This document shows positions 17,593 through 27,075 of a DNA stretch of 64,000 bases, one piece after another (positions within the stretch are counted from its first letter, which is position 1; every line of letters begins with the position of its first letter). Below the pieces are notes generated by a model, which was given only the letters and a program-made list of their open reading frames with translations, ran no database searches and was not told where the DNA came from. Source of the stretch: Helicobacter rodentium ATCC 700285. Lineage in GTDB: Bacteria; Campylobacterota; Campylobacteria; Campylobacterales; Helicobacteraceae. Made by a program: the position numbers and the translations under genes. The stretch is taken from contig NZ_JHWC01000010.1 of assembly GCF_000687535.1 (NCBI RefSeq), positions 1 through 64,000 of the forward strand, written 5' to 3'.

Positions 17593-18917
17593 AGCTACGC
17601 ACACAGACACAAACAACCCTTAAAGCAAAGTTGTCCTCCACATTAAAAAGTTGGCTTCCCATTCTTCAAAGTGGAATGAGCGATTTGGAGGAGACTTTGA
17701 ATGAATTTAGCAAAGAGAATCCATATTTTGATATTAAATCTAATATCGCACAAGATTTTAGCTCACAAAAATCTAGTCAAAATAAGCGTCAAAAAGAACT
17801 TTTAAGAGGAGCGAAAGGTTCTAGCGTAGAGGGGGACGCAATAGAGCAATTTTGCGTTCAAGAGGATTCATTGGAGGTTGTGTTAAGTGAGCAAATTGTG
17901 CCACCCTTGTTTCCCACGACTAATTCTCAAGAAATTGCAAAAAAAATCATTGAAAATCTCAATGAAGAGGGTTATTTTGAAGGAGATTGTGAGAAAATTG
18001 CACAAACTTGTAGTGAGCTTCTTAATGCGACTATTAGTGCCACAGAAGTGGAGAGAGTGCGCAAACGCTTTGCTTATCTTGACCCGCCCGGAATCGCTGC
18101 GCTTGATTTAATAGAATCCTTTTGTTTTCAGCTAGAAAATTTAGATGTGCCAAGTGAGGTTTATTCTTTGGTTTGTGAGATTTTACAAGATTTAGAACAT
18201 CATACAAAGCATAAAGACGCCAAACTTTACGATAAAGCAATGAAAGTAATTCAAAGCTTCAAAAACCCACCAGCACTTGATTTTTTTCAAAAAGAAGCCG
18301 CAATTATTCCTGATATTTTAGTGCTTGAGGAAAAAAACAATATCCAAGTGCAAATTAATGAAAAATATTATCCAAGCATTGAGATTCAAACCCAAAGCAA
18401 AGAGGATAAAGCTCAGCTCAAAGAGGAATTTATTAAAACCAAAATTAAAGAAGCGCGCGACCTCGTAGATGCGCTTGAAATGCGTAAGGCTACACTTTAT
18501 AAAATTGGACTTATGCTTGTAGAGTATCAATACGAGTTTTTTAAAGGGGGTGAAATCAAACCGATGAAGTTGAAAGATTTAGCAGAAGAGTTTGGACACG
18601 CCCCAAGCACAATTTCTCGCGCTATTTCTAATAAATTTTTAGAGTGTTCTCGTGGAATCTTTCCTCTTAAAAACTTTTTTGCCACAGCGATTGATGAAGA
18701 AACTGCAAACACAACGATAAAAGATTTTGTAGCAGATTTAGTCAAAAACGAAAACAAACAAAAACCGCTAAGCGATAATAGAATCCTAAAACTTATTGAA
18801 GAAAAGTTTAATATTAAAATTGTGCGTCGCACAATTACGAAATATAGGGCTCAACTCAATATTGCAAGTTCAAGTGAGCGTAAAAAACTTTATAAAATTG
18901 CTCCCGCTTCACATTGA
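17589..18917 (+). CDS. rpoN: RNA polymerase sigma-54 factor
   Basis: Alternative sigma factor which in Helicobacter and Campylobacter drives middle-class flagellar genes with FlgR/FlgS. 442 residues: a glutamine-containing activator-interacting region I at the N-terminus, a core-binding domain, a helix-turn-helix segment ([20 protein letters not shown]) and the RpoN box RRTITKYR near residue 420 (consensus ARRTVAKYR). The ATGA overlap with lptB indicates coupling. I found no convincing -24/-12 promoter in this window. Confidence 0.95.
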   Translation: MKLRTQTQTTLKAKLSSTLKSWLPILQSGMSDLEETLNEFSKENPYFDIKSNIAQDFSSQKSSQNKRQKELLRGAKGSSVEGDAIEQFCVQEDSLEVVLSEQIVPPLFPTTNSQEIAKKIIENLNEEGYFEGDCEKIAQTCSELLNATISATEVERVRKRFAYLDPPGIAALDLIESFCFQLENLDVPSEVYSLVCEILQDLEHHTKHKDAKLYDKAMKVIQSFKNPPALDFFQKEAAIIPDILVLEEKNNIQVQINEKYYPSIEIQTQSKEDKAQLKEEFIKTKIKEARDLVDALEMRKATLYKIGLMLVEYQYEFFKGGEIKPMKLKDLAEEFGHAPSTISRAISNKFLECSRGIFPLKNFFATAIDEETANTTIKDFVADLVKNENKQKPLSDNRILKLIEEKFNIKIVRRTITKYRAQLNIASSSERKKLYKIAPASH

Positions 18918-18928
18918 TTTTACTTTTG

Positions 18929-18961
18929 TTTCACATTTCTTTCACGCTTGAAAACTATAAT
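18929..18961 (+). promoter_or_regulatory. Promoter and direct repeat upstream of the DUF1104 gene
   Basis: TATAAT at 18956-18961, 30 bases before the ATG. Just upstream, TTTCAC occurs at 18929-18934 and again at 18940-18945, an 11-base period covering the -35 region. This spacing suits a dimeric OmpR-type response regulator, but which one is unknown. Confidence 0.4.
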
Positions 18962-18990
18962 TCCGCTATCCAAAATTTAAGGAGTAAATT

Positions 18991-19464
18991 ATGAAAACAA
19001 AAGCTATCTTATCTCTTGCCTTAGTTGGTGCTTTGGCTTCAAGTGTGTTTGCGGCAGATTATTCCAAAACAAGCAATGAGGAATTAATTAAAATGTCAGG
19101 AAAAGTTGCACCCAAAGATTATCCAGATTATAGAATGGAGATTCATAAGCGTATGCAAAATATGAAAGTCAAAGACGCAGGAGAATTTGGAGACAAGTTA
19201 AGAGAGGCTCATTGGAGCGTATGCGGTAATATGACACAAAAGGAACATCAAGAATATCACGATGCAATCCATCAAGAAATGCAGAAGCGTTTAAACTCTA
19301 TGAGTGAAGCGAAAGCAAGAGAAAGCGGATTGATAGGCTATGGATATTATGGTTATGGATATTATGGTTATGGTCATCACAGAGGTGGCGAATATGGTAG
19401 AGGAGCAGGAAGGGGCGGACATCGTGATTGTTATAATCCAAAGGGATACCGTCATTCTTGGTAA
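18991..19464 (+). CDS. Secreted DUF1104 protein with Gly/Tyr/His-rich tail
   Basis: 157-residue exported protein of the DUF1104 family, known mainly from Helicobacter and Campylobacter; function unknown. Signal peptide about residues 1-22 (ending SSVFA-AD). A helical DUF1104 core (residues 25-110) shows two similar halves, PKDYPDYRMEIHKRMQNM and KEHQEYHDAIHQEMQKRL. The tail is low-complexity: repeated GYGYYGY coded by two exact 15-base copies (19339-19353 and 19354-19368), then His/Gly/Arg-rich. The core histidines and the tail suggest metal binding (inference). Own promoter; not in the rpoN operon. Confidence 0.8.
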   Translation: MKTKAILSLALVGALASSVFAADYSKTSNEELIKMSGKVAPKDYPDYRMEIHKRMQNMKVKDAGEFGDKLREAHWSVCGNMTQKEHQEYHDAIHQEMQKRLNSMSEAKARESGLIGYGYYGYGYYGYGHHRGGEYGRGAGRGGHRDCYNPKGYRHSW

Positions 19465-19514
19465 CCTATTGACTTACGCAAGAACGAAAGGTTAAATTTC
19501 CTCTTGCGTCTCCC

Positions 19515-19830
19515 ACTTCTGTCATTGCGAGGCATTAGCCGAAGCAATCCATAATCTAGCATAAAGTAATTTTTGCAATGGAATCTTTAAAGAAGTGCAA
19601 CATTATAGATTGCCACGAAAAGCTAAAGCTTTTCTCGCAATGACATACTGCCACCGCGTCATTGCGAGGCGTAGCCGAAGCAATCTATAATACAGAATCT
19701 CGCCTATTACTCTACAACTTTAAACTTTTAAGATTCCATTGTTGAATCTAATTTTTGCAACATTATAGATTGCCACGAAAAGCTAAAGCTTTTCTCGCAA
19801 TGACAGAGAGGCAAAACGCAATGACAGAGA
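19515..19830. repeat. Dispersed palindromic repeat cluster E
   Basis: Two inverted-pair units between the DUF1104 gene and polA, which converge here. Left arms have centres GGCATTAGCC and GGCGTAGCC; both right hairpins use AAAAGCTAAAGCTTTT. Two different spacers are present, one with TAGCATAAAGTAATTTTTGC and one with CTATTACTCTACAACTTT. No gene in this 444-base gap. Confidence 0.85.
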
Positions 19831-19908
19831 GGGTGTCTCAAGAAGTATCACAATGATGAAGCGGGGGGTTTGGTTTGTTTTGCCTACTGCTTACAATGGC
19901 AATGGGAG

Positions 19909-22626
19909 CTATTTTAAGTCGCCCCAATGTTTTGCCATACTAATGGAGCATTGTAAAGGAATCTTGAGTGTTGTAATGTTTTCCATAATGGAAGCGATTT
20001 TTTGCGCTTCGGATTGTGCATCATCCTTTGGGGATTCAAAAATTAATTCATCATGCACTTGCAGAAGCAGTTTAGACTTCAAATCCGCTTGTGTGATAGC
20101 GTTCATCGCCATTTTGATAATATCCGCCGCACTGCCTTGAAAAATCGCATTAATCCCCTCACGCAAAAATGCCGCCTTTTGGTATTCTTGGATTCCGTGA
20201 AAGTCAAATTTGCGCATACGCCCTAGCAGAGTGAGAGAATAGCCGTTTTCTAGGATAAAATCCTCTTGCGCCTTTAAAAAATCTTTCACGGTGGGGAACG
20301 ATTCAAAATAGTTTTGGATATAGGTTTTTGCCTCTTGGTAGCTGATTTTCAATGTTTCGGAGAGTTTTTTGGGTCCCATACCATAAATCAATCCAAAATT
20401 AATACTCTTTGCCACTGCGCGTTTTTCTTGCGCTTTTGCCTCGCCAAAGATTTTTTTAGCTGTTTCAAGATGAATGTCTGCATTATGACAAAAGGCTTCA
20501 ATCATCGCCTTATCCTGCGAGAAATGCGCCAAAAGTCGCAATTCAATTTGGGAATAATCTAAACTCACAAGCAAGTGGTTTTCTTGCGCAATGAAGCCTT
20601 GCCTTATGCGTCTGCCCTGTGTGGTTTTAACCGGGATATTTTGGAGGTTTGGGTTTTTGGAACTTAGGCGTCCCGTGCTTGTGCCTGTTTGCATAAAAGA
20701 AGTATAGATTTTATGCGATTTGTTTAGTTTGGCGTGTTCAATAAGGGGTTCAATATAGGTGCTAAAAAGCTTGAAAAGCTCACGATATTCAAGGATTTTT
20801 GGGACGATAGGGTGTGCATCAACAAGGGAGTTTAGAACCATTTGAGAGGTGCTTAAGCCGGATTTTGTCTTTTTGCCACTTTGTAATTTTAAATCCTCAA
20901 ATAATACAATGGAGAGTTGCTGGGGCGAATTGAGGTTGAATTTCTTTTGCGCAAGGGAATAAATCTCCTCTGAAAGACTAGAGAGTTTAGCGGACATTTC
21001 TAGTTTTAATTCTTTAAAGTATTCAATGTCAATTTTTGTCCCGCTTAACTCCATATTGACAAGGCATTGGATAAAGGGAAATTCTGTGGATTGCGCAACT
21101 TGAAGCAAGTTTTGTGGGAGTAGGTTGGTTAGCTTTTGGTAGAGTTGATAACAAGCTGCGGCGTCCTCACTAGCGTATTTACAAGCGTATTCTATGGGGA
21201 TTTGTGAAAAGTTTTCTCCCTTTTTCACCACATCTTTATAATGAATCATCTCGTGTTTGAAATAGCGCAACATTAGGGAATCCAAATTGCAAGGCAAGTC
21301 GCTTTGGTAGAGCCAAGCAAGAAGCATACTATCTTTAATATTCTGGAAGCTTGGGGGGGTAAAATCAAAGTTGGTGCGCAAGATTTCTAAGTCGTATTTG
21401 AGATTATGCCCAATGATGGCTTTAGCATTAAAGAGTGCGCGGATAAAATCAAACGCAACTTGTCTGCTCACCTGTTCCTCTACGCCTAGATAATTGTGCG
21501 CTAGAGGGACATAATACGCATTGATACCATCAAGGCAAAAGGAGAATCCCACAATCTTAGCATTTAATACATCTAAATTTGTTGTTTCGGTGTCAAAGGA
21601 CACGATGGAATCGCTTGAAATGTTGGGAAAGAAAGCCTGTAATTTCTCATCGGTATTGAGGAGATGAGAATTAAAAGCAAAGGGCGTTGGTTCTGGAGTT
21701 TGTGGCGTGAAGCCCTGCGATTCTCTGATTTTTGTTGCATTTTCAAAGAAATGTAGGGAATTTTTGGGCGAATCTTTGGGCAGAATCTTTTTAAGAACGC
21801 TATTGATTTCGTAGGCTTTGAGAGATTCTGTGATTTTTAGCAAGGGGTTTTGGTGTGGCATTTGGCAATCTTGCAGATTAAAATTTTCTAACAAATCCTC
21901 ACGCAAACGCACGAGTTGTTGGCTACGATAAGCGTCCTCTTTGTAGGTTTTTAGCAACTCTTGTGTGCGTTTGGAGGCAATTTTGTCAATATTTTCATAG
22001 ATTCCATCTAGGGTTTTAAAGTTATGCAACAATCCCGCCGCTCCCTTTGCGCCGATTCCTTTCACGCCCGGGACATTATCGGAATTATCACCCACAAGGC
22101 TTTGAAAATCCACAAATTGCGCAGGTGTAACCCCATATTTTTCTATGCAATCCACTTCGTGAATTTCTTTCTTTTTTTTAGGATCAAACAAAAAAGTATC
22201 CCCGTCAATGAGCTGATATAAATCTTTATCGTGGCTAATAATGCGCACATAGACATTTAATGCGTTCGCGCATTTGTTGATAGACGCAATCACATCATCT
22301 GCCTCGTAACCCGCAATGGAAATATTCTTAAATCCCATTTGTTCCACCCATTCTATGGCAACTTTTAGCTGTAATTTAAGGTCTTGCGGGACTTCTGGGC
22401 GGTTTGCCTTATAAAGTGGGTCAATGTTTTTGCGGAAATTTTCCTCTTTGGAATCTAGCGCAAACACTAGATAATCTTGCGGATAATCCTTGTGTAATTG
22501 CATAATGAGTTTTGCAAAGCCTGTGAGCAATCCTGTGGGGAAGCCATCGTGGTTTTTCAGTGGTGGCAAAGCAAAATAACTACGAAAGAGGAATCCAAAG
22601 GTATCAATGATGGTGAGTGTTTTCAT
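19909..22626 (-). CDS. polA: DNA polymerase I
   Basis: Repair and Okazaki-fragment polymerase of 905 residues with three domains: an N-terminal 5' nuclease (DTFGFLFRSYFALPPL, DNVPGVKGIGAKGA), a 3'-5' exonuclease whose acidic residues are all kept (FDTETT, GHNLKYDLEIL, YASEDAA), and the family A polymerase (DYSQIELRLLAHFS, KSINFGLIYGMG, QVHDELIFE). Proofreading should therefore be active, unlike many H. pylori-type or Gram-positive enzymes with degenerate sites. The ATG overlaps the stop of the upstream tautomerase gene by 4 bases. A C7 sense-strand run at 21353-21359 lies in the exonuclease part. Confidence 0.97.
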   Translation of the reverse strand: MKTLTIIDTFGFLFRSYFALPPLKNHDGFPTGLLTGFAKLIMQLHKDYPQDYLVFALDSKEENFRKNIDPLYKANRPEVPQDLKLQLKVAIEWVEQMGFKNISIAGYEADDVIASINKCANALNVYVRIISHDKDLYQLIDGDTFLFDPKKKKEIHEVDCIEKYGVTPAQFVDFQSLVGDNSDNVPGVKGIGAKGAAGLLHNFKTLDGIYENIDKIASKRTQELLKTYKEDAYRSQQLVRLREDLLENFNLQDCQMPHQNPLLKITESLKAYEINSVLKKILPKDSPKNSLHFFENATKIRESQGFTPQTPEPTPFAFNSHLLNTDEKLQAFFPNISSDSIVSFDTETTNLDVLNAKIVGFSFCLDGINAYYVPLAHNYLGVEEQVSRQVAFDFIRALFNAKAIIGHNLKYDLEILRTNFDFTPPSFQNIKDSMLLAWLYQSDLPCNLDSLMLRYFKHEMIHYKDVVKKGENFSQIPIEYACKYASEDAAACYQLYQKLTNLLPQNLLQVAQSTEFPFIQCLVNMELSGTKIDIEYFKELKLEMSAKLSSLSEEIYSLAQKKFNLNSPQQLSIVLFEDLKLQSGKKTKSGLSTSQMVLNSLVDAHPIVPKILEYRELFKLFSTYIEPLIEHAKLNKSHKIYTSFMQTGTSTGRLSSKNPNLQNIPVKTTQGRRIRQGFIAQENHLLVSLDYSQIELRLLAHFSQDKAMIEAFCHNADIHLETAKKIFGEAKAQEKRAVAKSINFGLIYGMGPKKLSETLKISYQEAKTYIQNYFESFPTVKDFLKAQEDFILENGYSLTLLGRMRKFDFHGIQEYQKAAFLREGINAIFQGSAADIIKMAMNAITQADLKSKLLLQVHDELIFESPKDDAQSEAQKIASIMENITTLKIPLQCSISMAKHWGDLK

Positions 22627-22847
22627 TGTATGCCTTTAGGGTTTTGCAGTTTGCGCTTTTGCGTGATTGTGATTCCGCCCACTCCATAGTTGTCGCAGTC
22701 TATTTCATCAATGACAACGACAAGTGAAGCGGGATTCCTACCTAAAACCTCGCCTAGAAGCTCTGTAACTCCTTGTATAATGCGTTGCTTTTGCTCTGTT
22801 GTTGGTGTGCCATTTTCGCGTGTGATTTTGATATTGACATAAGGCAT
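22623..22847 (-). CDS. 4-oxalocrotonate tautomerase family protein
   Basis: 74-residue enzyme of the small beta-alpha-beta tautomerase fold. After removal of Met the catalytic Pro1 is exposed (M-PYVNIKITREN), and an arginine near residue 10 and VVVIDEIDCDNYGVGG follow the family layout. Physiological substrate in Helicobacter is unknown; some homologues have promiscuous dehalogenase or tautomerase activity. It is translationally coupled to polA by a 4-base overlap and follows the TerC gene by 9 bases. Confidence 0.88.
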   Translation of the reverse strand: MPYVNIKITRENGTPTTEQKQRIIQGVTELLGEVLGRNPASLVVVIDEIDCDNYGVGGITITQKRKLQNPKGIQ

Positions 22848-22856
22848 AGGATTCCT

Positions 22857-23597
22857 TTATTGGTTGTTTTTATTCAGTCGTTTTTTCTTGATATAGATAT
22901 TAATGGATTCCACACCAAGAGAAAATGCCATTGCAAAATAAATATAAGCCTTAGAAATGTGAAATTCTAAGCCTTCTGCGACAAGGGTTACCCCAATGAG
23001 AATTAAAAAGGCAAGTGCTAGAATCTTAATGGTAGGGTTGTTATCCACAAACTCGGAAATGCTTTTACTTGCAATCATCATCACGCCCACTGCTACAATG
23101 ACGGCAATCATCATAATTTCAATGTTGCTCACCATTCCAACCGCAGTAATCACAGAATCAAGTGAGAATACAATATCCAAGATTGCGATTTGGATTAACA
23201 CAGCAAAAAAGCCCCTTTTTGCGCCCTCTTGTAATGGGTTGTCTGACTTTGAATCTCCTGCGTCCTCTATGTCGTGGTGAATCTCAAGTGTGGATTTGCC
23301 AATTAAAAATAATCCTCCCAAGATTAGAATTATATCGCGTCCTGAAATTTCTTGTGTAAAAATAGTAAAGAGTGGGGCGGTGAGTTTCATAATCCAAAAG
23401 AGTGAAAGTAGCAACAAAAGGCGGGTAATCATCGCTAAAGAGAGTCCTAGTATCCTTGCTTTTTGTCGCTGTTCTTGGGGCAATCGTCCCACAAGAATCG
23501 CAATAAAAATGATATTGTCAATGCCTAGCACAATTTCAAGGGCGATTAAAGTCGTTAATGCTATCCACATTTCAGGGCTTGTAATCCAATCAAACAT
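22857..23597 (-). CDS. TerC-family integral membrane protein (YgdQ-like)
   Basis: 246-residue inner-membrane protein with about 7 helices. Family signatures: LIALEIVLGIDNIIFIAILV in the first helices and ILDIVFSLDSVITAVGM later, each holding the conserved Asp in a membrane segment. TerC proteins are linked to metal-ion export, and Alx/MntP-like members to manganese. A hydrophilic, acidic loop (HHDIEDAGDSKSDNP) separates the halves. Probably first gene of a terC-tautomerase-polA unit. A second, longer paralogue is at 33826. Confidence 0.85.
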   Translation of the reverse strand: MFDWITSPEMWIALTTLIALEIVLGIDNIIFIAILVGRLPQEQRQKARILGLSLAMITRLLLLLSLFWIMKLTAPLFTIFTQEISGRDIILILGGLFLIGKSTLEIHHDIEDAGDSKSDNPLQEGAKRGFFAVLIQIAILDIVFSLDSVITAVGMVSNIEIMMIAVIVAVGVMMIASKSISEFVDNNPTIKILALAFLILIGVTLVAEGLEFHISKAYIYFAMAFSLGVESINIYIKKKRLNKNNQ

Positions 23598-23719
23598 TTA
23601 AGATTCCTTTAAAAATAAGCGACATTATAAGGGATTTTTAGTAAAAACCTCTTAAACACAATGAAAAACTTTTTATTGTATCTTGGAATATTGCTCCTCT
23701 TTCATTGCGTCTCCCACTT

Positions 23720-24063
23720 CTGTCATTGCGAGGCAAAGCCGAAGCAATCTATAATCTAGCACACATTAATTTTTGCAATGGAATCCTTAAAGAAGTGCAT
23801 TATTATAGATTGCCACGAAAAGCTAAAGCTTTTCTCGCAATGACAAAAAGCAAAACGCAATGACATACTGCCACCGCGTCATTGCGAACGAAGTGAAGCA
23901 ATCCATAATCTAGCATAAAGTAATTTTTGCAATGGAATCCTTAAAGAAGTGCATTATTATAGATTGCCACGAAAATTTTGCAAATTTTCTCGCAATGACG
24001 AAAACCACCTCGTCATTGCGAGGCGTTAGCCGAAGCAATCCATAATATAGATTCTTGCCTTTT
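23720..24063. repeat. Dispersed palindromic repeat cluster F
   Basis: Two full inverted pairs plus a single left arm (24004-24051) in the 563-base gap before rplU. Left-arm centres are GGCAAAGCC, AACGAAGTGAA and GGCGTTAGCC; right hairpins are AAAAGCTAAAGCTTTT and AAAATTTTGCAAATTTT. Both spacers begin TAGCAYA. It sits between divergent terC and rplU. No gene seen. Confidence 0.85.
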
Positions 24064-24160
24064 AAGATTCTCTTTCAAGTAATCTTAATGAAATTTTAGA
24101 TAGAATCCCGACTTTTATTAGCTTTAATAAAAAGAACTTCAAATTTTAAGGAATTGTATA

Positions 24161-24472
24161 ATGTATGCAATCATCGCGAATGGAGGCAAACAATACAAGG
24201 TGAGCGAGGGCGATGTTATTTTGCTTGATTGCTTGAACCTTGAGCCAAAGTCAAAAGTTGAAGTGAGCGAAGTTTTAGCAATCTGCGATGGCGGAGATAT
24301 TACGCTTGGTGTGCCTTATGTAAGTGGTGCAAAAGTGGAATTAGAAGTCATCAATGAGGGCAGAGGCAAGAAAGTCATCACTTTTAAGAAGCGTCGTAGA
24401 AAAGATAGCAAAACAAAACGAGGCTTTAGACGAGATTTCACGCGTGTGCGCGTTGTGAAAATTTCTGCTTAA
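24161..24472 (+). CDS. rplU: 50S ribosomal protein bL21
   Basis: 103-residue ribosomal protein. Begins [18 protein letters not shown], the standard bL21 opening, and ends with the basic stretch [19 protein letters not shown] that contacts 23S rRNA. AAGGAATTGTATAATG gives the ribosome site. A likely -10, TAGAAT, is at 24101-24106. Followed by rpmA after 18 bases, the universal pair. Confidence 0.98.
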   Translation: MYAIIANGGKQYKVSEGDVILLDCLNLEPKSKVEVSEVLAICDGGDITLGVPYVSGAKVELEVINEGRGKKVITFKKRRRKDSKTKRGFRRDFTRVRVVKISA

Positions 24473-24490
24473 GATTGTTAAGGAGTTGAA

Positions 24491-24748
24491 ATGGCACACA
24501 AGAAAGGTCAGGGTAGCACCCAGAATAATCGCGATTCCGCGGGGCGTCGTTTAGGCGTTAAAAAATTTGGTGGGCAGTTTGTCCGCGCGGGTAATATTAT
24601 TATTCGTCAAAGAGGGACAAAAGTGCATCCCGGAAACAATGTAGGAATGGGTAAGGATCATACGATTTTTGCATTAATTGATGGAATCGTATCCTTCGAG
24701 CGAAAAGATAGAATCCGCAAAAAAGTTTCTATTATCCCAGCTTCTTAA
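24491..24748 (+). CDS. rpmA: 50S ribosomal protein bL27
   Basis: 85 residues opening [20 protein letters not shown], the N-terminal tail that reaches the peptidyl transferase centre. No Firmicutes-type N-terminal extension is present. [20 protein letters not shown] and [17 protein letters not shown] are typical. TTAAGGAGTTGAA precedes the ATG. Confidence 0.98.
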   Translation: MAHKKGQGSTQNNRDSAGRRLGVKKFGGQFVRAGNIIIRQRGTKVHPGNNVGMGKDHTIFALIDGIVSFERKDRIRKKVSIIPAS

Positions 24749-24772
24749 GGCTTCTTTTATTCAGGATTTAGG

Positions 24773-24815
24773 GGCGGGATTCCTCTTTGGGATTCTGCCT
24801 TGAATGGTTTTTTGG
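24773..24815 (+). terminator. Candidate terminator after rpmA
   Basis: An 11-bp stem including G-T pairs (24773-24783 with 24789-24799, loop TCTTT), followed 8 bases later by TTTTTT. It would end the rplU-rpmA transcript before obg. The T run is displaced, so it may be leaky. Confidence 0.45.
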
Positions 24816-24903
24816 GTTTTGATTTTAATGTTAATCCCTTTTAGTATTGTAATTAGTATTCAAATCACAATCAATCCTAGAGTTAAACTTTTAAGGTTAT
24901 TTG

Positions 24904-26019
24904 ATGTTTGTAGATCGTGTTGAAATCTCTGTAACTTCCGGTAAAGGCGGGGAGGGCGCAGTATCCTTTCGCAGAGAAAAATTTGTCTTAAATGGCGGAC
25001 CCGATGGCGGCGATGGTGGCAAAGGTGGTAGCGTGTATTTTCAAGTGGATAAAAACACCGATACGCTTTCGCATTTCAGAGGGCATAAGACTTTTAAAGC
25101 TCAAAATGGCAAACCCGGAGAAGGGCGCAATAAATATGGCAAAAAGGGCGAGGATTTAGTGATTAAGATTCCGCCCGGGACGCAGGTTTTTGATAGTCAA
25201 AGCGGAGAACTTTTGCTAGACTTGGTGGAGGAATCCCAAAAGATTTTGTTTTTAGAGGGTGGTAAAGGGGGCTTAGGCAATGCGCATTTCAAAAGTGCCA
25301 CAAACCAACGCCCAACTTATGCTCAAAAAGGAATCGCAGGGGTTACAAAGCAAATCCGCTTGGAGCTGAAGCTAATTGCTGATGTGGGGCTTGTGGGCTT
25401 TCCAAATGTTGGAAAATCCACGCTTGTATCGGTGCTTTCTAATGCAAAACCCGAAATTGCAAATTATGAATTTACGACACTCATTCCAAAGCTTGGAATC
25501 GTCAATGTTGGGGAGTATCAATCCTTTGTGATTGCGGATATTCCCGGAATCATTGGAGGTGCGAGTGAGGGCAAGGGCTTGGGACTAGAGTTTTTGCGAC
25601 ACATTGAGCGGACAAGATTTTTGCTCTTTGTGCTAGATTTGGCAAATTACCGCACATTAGAGGAGCAATTTAGAATCTTAAGGGAGGAGCTAGAGAAGTT
25701 TAGCACAGAACTTTCTCATCGCCCTTTTGGCATAATGTTTTCCAAGATTGATTTACAGAATCAAGATTTGCTAATAGCGGATAATGCGGAGTTTAAAAGC
25801 CATAGAGATTGCATTGTGGAGTTTTTAAACACTTTTGGATTTTCTTTGAAAAACAAAGCGGAATCCTTGCAGTTTATACAAAAGGATAAAGAGGATTTTG
25901 GGGTGGATTATGACTTGAATACTCCTTTGTTTGCGCTTGGGGTTTCAAGTGTGAGCAAGGAGAATTTGGAATCCTTGCGATTCCTTTTATATGAGAGTTT
26001 AAAGGGGTTAAATGTGTAA
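24904..26019 (+). CDS. obg: GTPase Obg/CgtA
   Basis: Ribosome-associated GTPase for 50S maturation and stress control. Start set at ATG 24904 ([10 protein letters not shown]), with TAAGG upstream; a TTG three bases earlier is less likely. 371 residues: the Gly-rich Obg fold ([23 protein letters not shown]), then the G domain with [26 protein letters not shown] and FSKIDL, and a short C-terminal region. The coding sequence holds eight GGAATC/GATTCC hexamers. The end overlaps proB by 8 bases. Confidence 0.96.
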   Translation: MFVDRVEISVTSGKGGEGAVSFRREKFVLNGGPDGGDGGKGGSVYFQVDKNTDTLSHFRGHKTFKAQNGKPGEGRNKYGKKGEDLVIKIPPGTQVFDSQSGELLLDLVEESQKILFLEGGKGGLGNAHFKSATNQRPTYAQKGIAGVTKQIRLELKLIADVGLVGFPNVGKSTLVSVLSNAKPEIANYEFTTLIPKLGIVNVGEYQSFVIADIPGIIGGASEGKGLGLEFLRHIERTRFLLFVLDLANYRTLEEQFRILREELEKFSTELSHRPFGIMFSKIDLQNQDLLIADNAEFKSHRDCIVEFLNTFGFSLKNKAESLQFIQKDKEDFGVDYDLNTPLFALGVSSVSKENLESLRFLLYESLKGLNV

Positions 26020-26791
26020 AAATAGAATTGTCATTAAGGTGGGTAGTGCGATTTTAGTAGAAAATCAGAGGATTAACCTTGCAAGGATAGAATCCCTTGT
26101 GCAGCTTATTAGCGAACTTAATGCAACTTATGAAGTGATTTTAGTCTCCTCTGGGGCGGTGGCTTCTGGATTTACCGCATTGGAATTGGATAAAAAGATT
26201 TTAGCAAACAAACAAGCCCTTGCGGCAATCGGACAGCCGCTTTTGATGCAGACTTACGCAAAAGCACTTGAAAAATATGGAATCCTAAGTGCGCAGGTTT
26301 TGTTTTCGGGTTATGATTTGGATTCTAGGAAACGCACACAAAATGCGCGCAATGCAATGGAAGTATTGCTGAAAAACAAGGTTTTGCCTATTATCAACGA
26401 AAACGATGTAACCACAACGGGAGAGTTAATGTTTTTAGGTTTTGGCGATAATGACCAACTCTCCGCGTATGTTACACATTTTTTTGACGCTTCACTTTTG
26501 GCGATTCTAAGTGATATTGATGGGTATTATGAGGAGAATCCAAAGGAGAATCCCAACGCAAAAATGCGAAAAATTGTAACAAGTATTTCTGAAAAGGAGC
26601 TAGAAGCGGAGGCAACGCCGAATAATGCCTTTGCCACAGGCGGAATCGTTACAAAACTAAAAGCTGCAAAATTTTTGCTAGATAATAAACGCGAAATGTT
26701 TTTATCTAGCGGTAAAGATTTGTCTGTATTGCGGGATTTTTTGCTACACAATCTCCACGAAAAAGGCACTTTATTTACATCTAATCCTTGA
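26012..26791 (+). CDS. proB: Glutamate 5-kinase, without PUA domain
   Basis: First enzyme of proline synthesis, phosphorylating glutamate. 259 residues of amino-acid-kinase fold: [28 protein letters not shown] and [13 protein letters not shown]. The C-terminal PUA domain of the 367-residue E. coli enzyme is absent, as in other Campylobacterota. It overlaps obg by 8 bases, so expression is coupled to the ribosome-assembly operon. proA is not nearby. Confidence 0.95.
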   Translation: MCKNRIVIKVGSAILVENQRINLARIESLVQLISELNATYEVILVSSGAVASGFTALELDKKILANKQALAAIGQPLLMQTYAKALEKYGILSAQVLFSGYDLDSRKRTQNARNAMEVLLKNKVLPIINENDVTTTGELMFLGFGDNDQLSAYVTHFFDASLLAILSDIDGYYEENPKENPNAKMRKIVTSISEKELEAEATPNNAFATGGIVTKLKAAKFLLDNKREMFLSSGKDLSVLRDFLLHNLHEKGTLFTSNP

Positions 26792-26807
26792 AGGTTGTGT
26801 TCAAATT

Positions 26808-26975
26808 TGTCATTACAAGAGGAGCGGAATCTCTCCTCAAAGATTCCATTGTTGAATCTAATTTTTGCAACATTATAGATTTGCGCTAAAGCGGGTGAAA
26901 ATGCTACGCATTTGCACGCCACGAAAAGCTAAAGCTTTTCTCGCAATGACAGAGAGGCAAAACGCAATGACAAAG
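26808..26975. repeat. Dispersed repeat cluster G (long variant half-unit)
   Basis: A single right-hand element of the long type (26873-26951): ATTATAGATTTGCGCTAAAG, then AATGCTACGCATT, then CACG-AAAAGCTAAAGCTTTT-CTCGCAATGACA. The left part is a degenerate spacer. The following 100 bases hold the dedA promoter. Confidence 0.75.
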
Positions 26976-27075
26976 TGGAGACTTTATTTTGCAATCAAAA
27001 GCAATGGCAAAAGGTTAAGCAAATTTTTGATAGAATCCAAATTTTATATTTTAAAGAAAATTGCTACGGATTGCT

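Noticed and set aside
17589-19000. Sigma-54 (-24/-12) promoters near rpoN, flgA or the pilin genes
   Set aside because: I looked for TGGCAC-N5-TTGC-like sequences and found no convincing match.
21353-21359. Seven-G run inside polA as a phase-variation site
   Set aside because: polA is a core repair gene with an intact frame; a 7-base run in it is more likely chance (Pro-Pro codons).
26012-26791. proB as a truncated pseudogene because it lacks the PUA domain
   Set aside because: All kinase motifs are intact, and the short form is usual in Campylobacterota.
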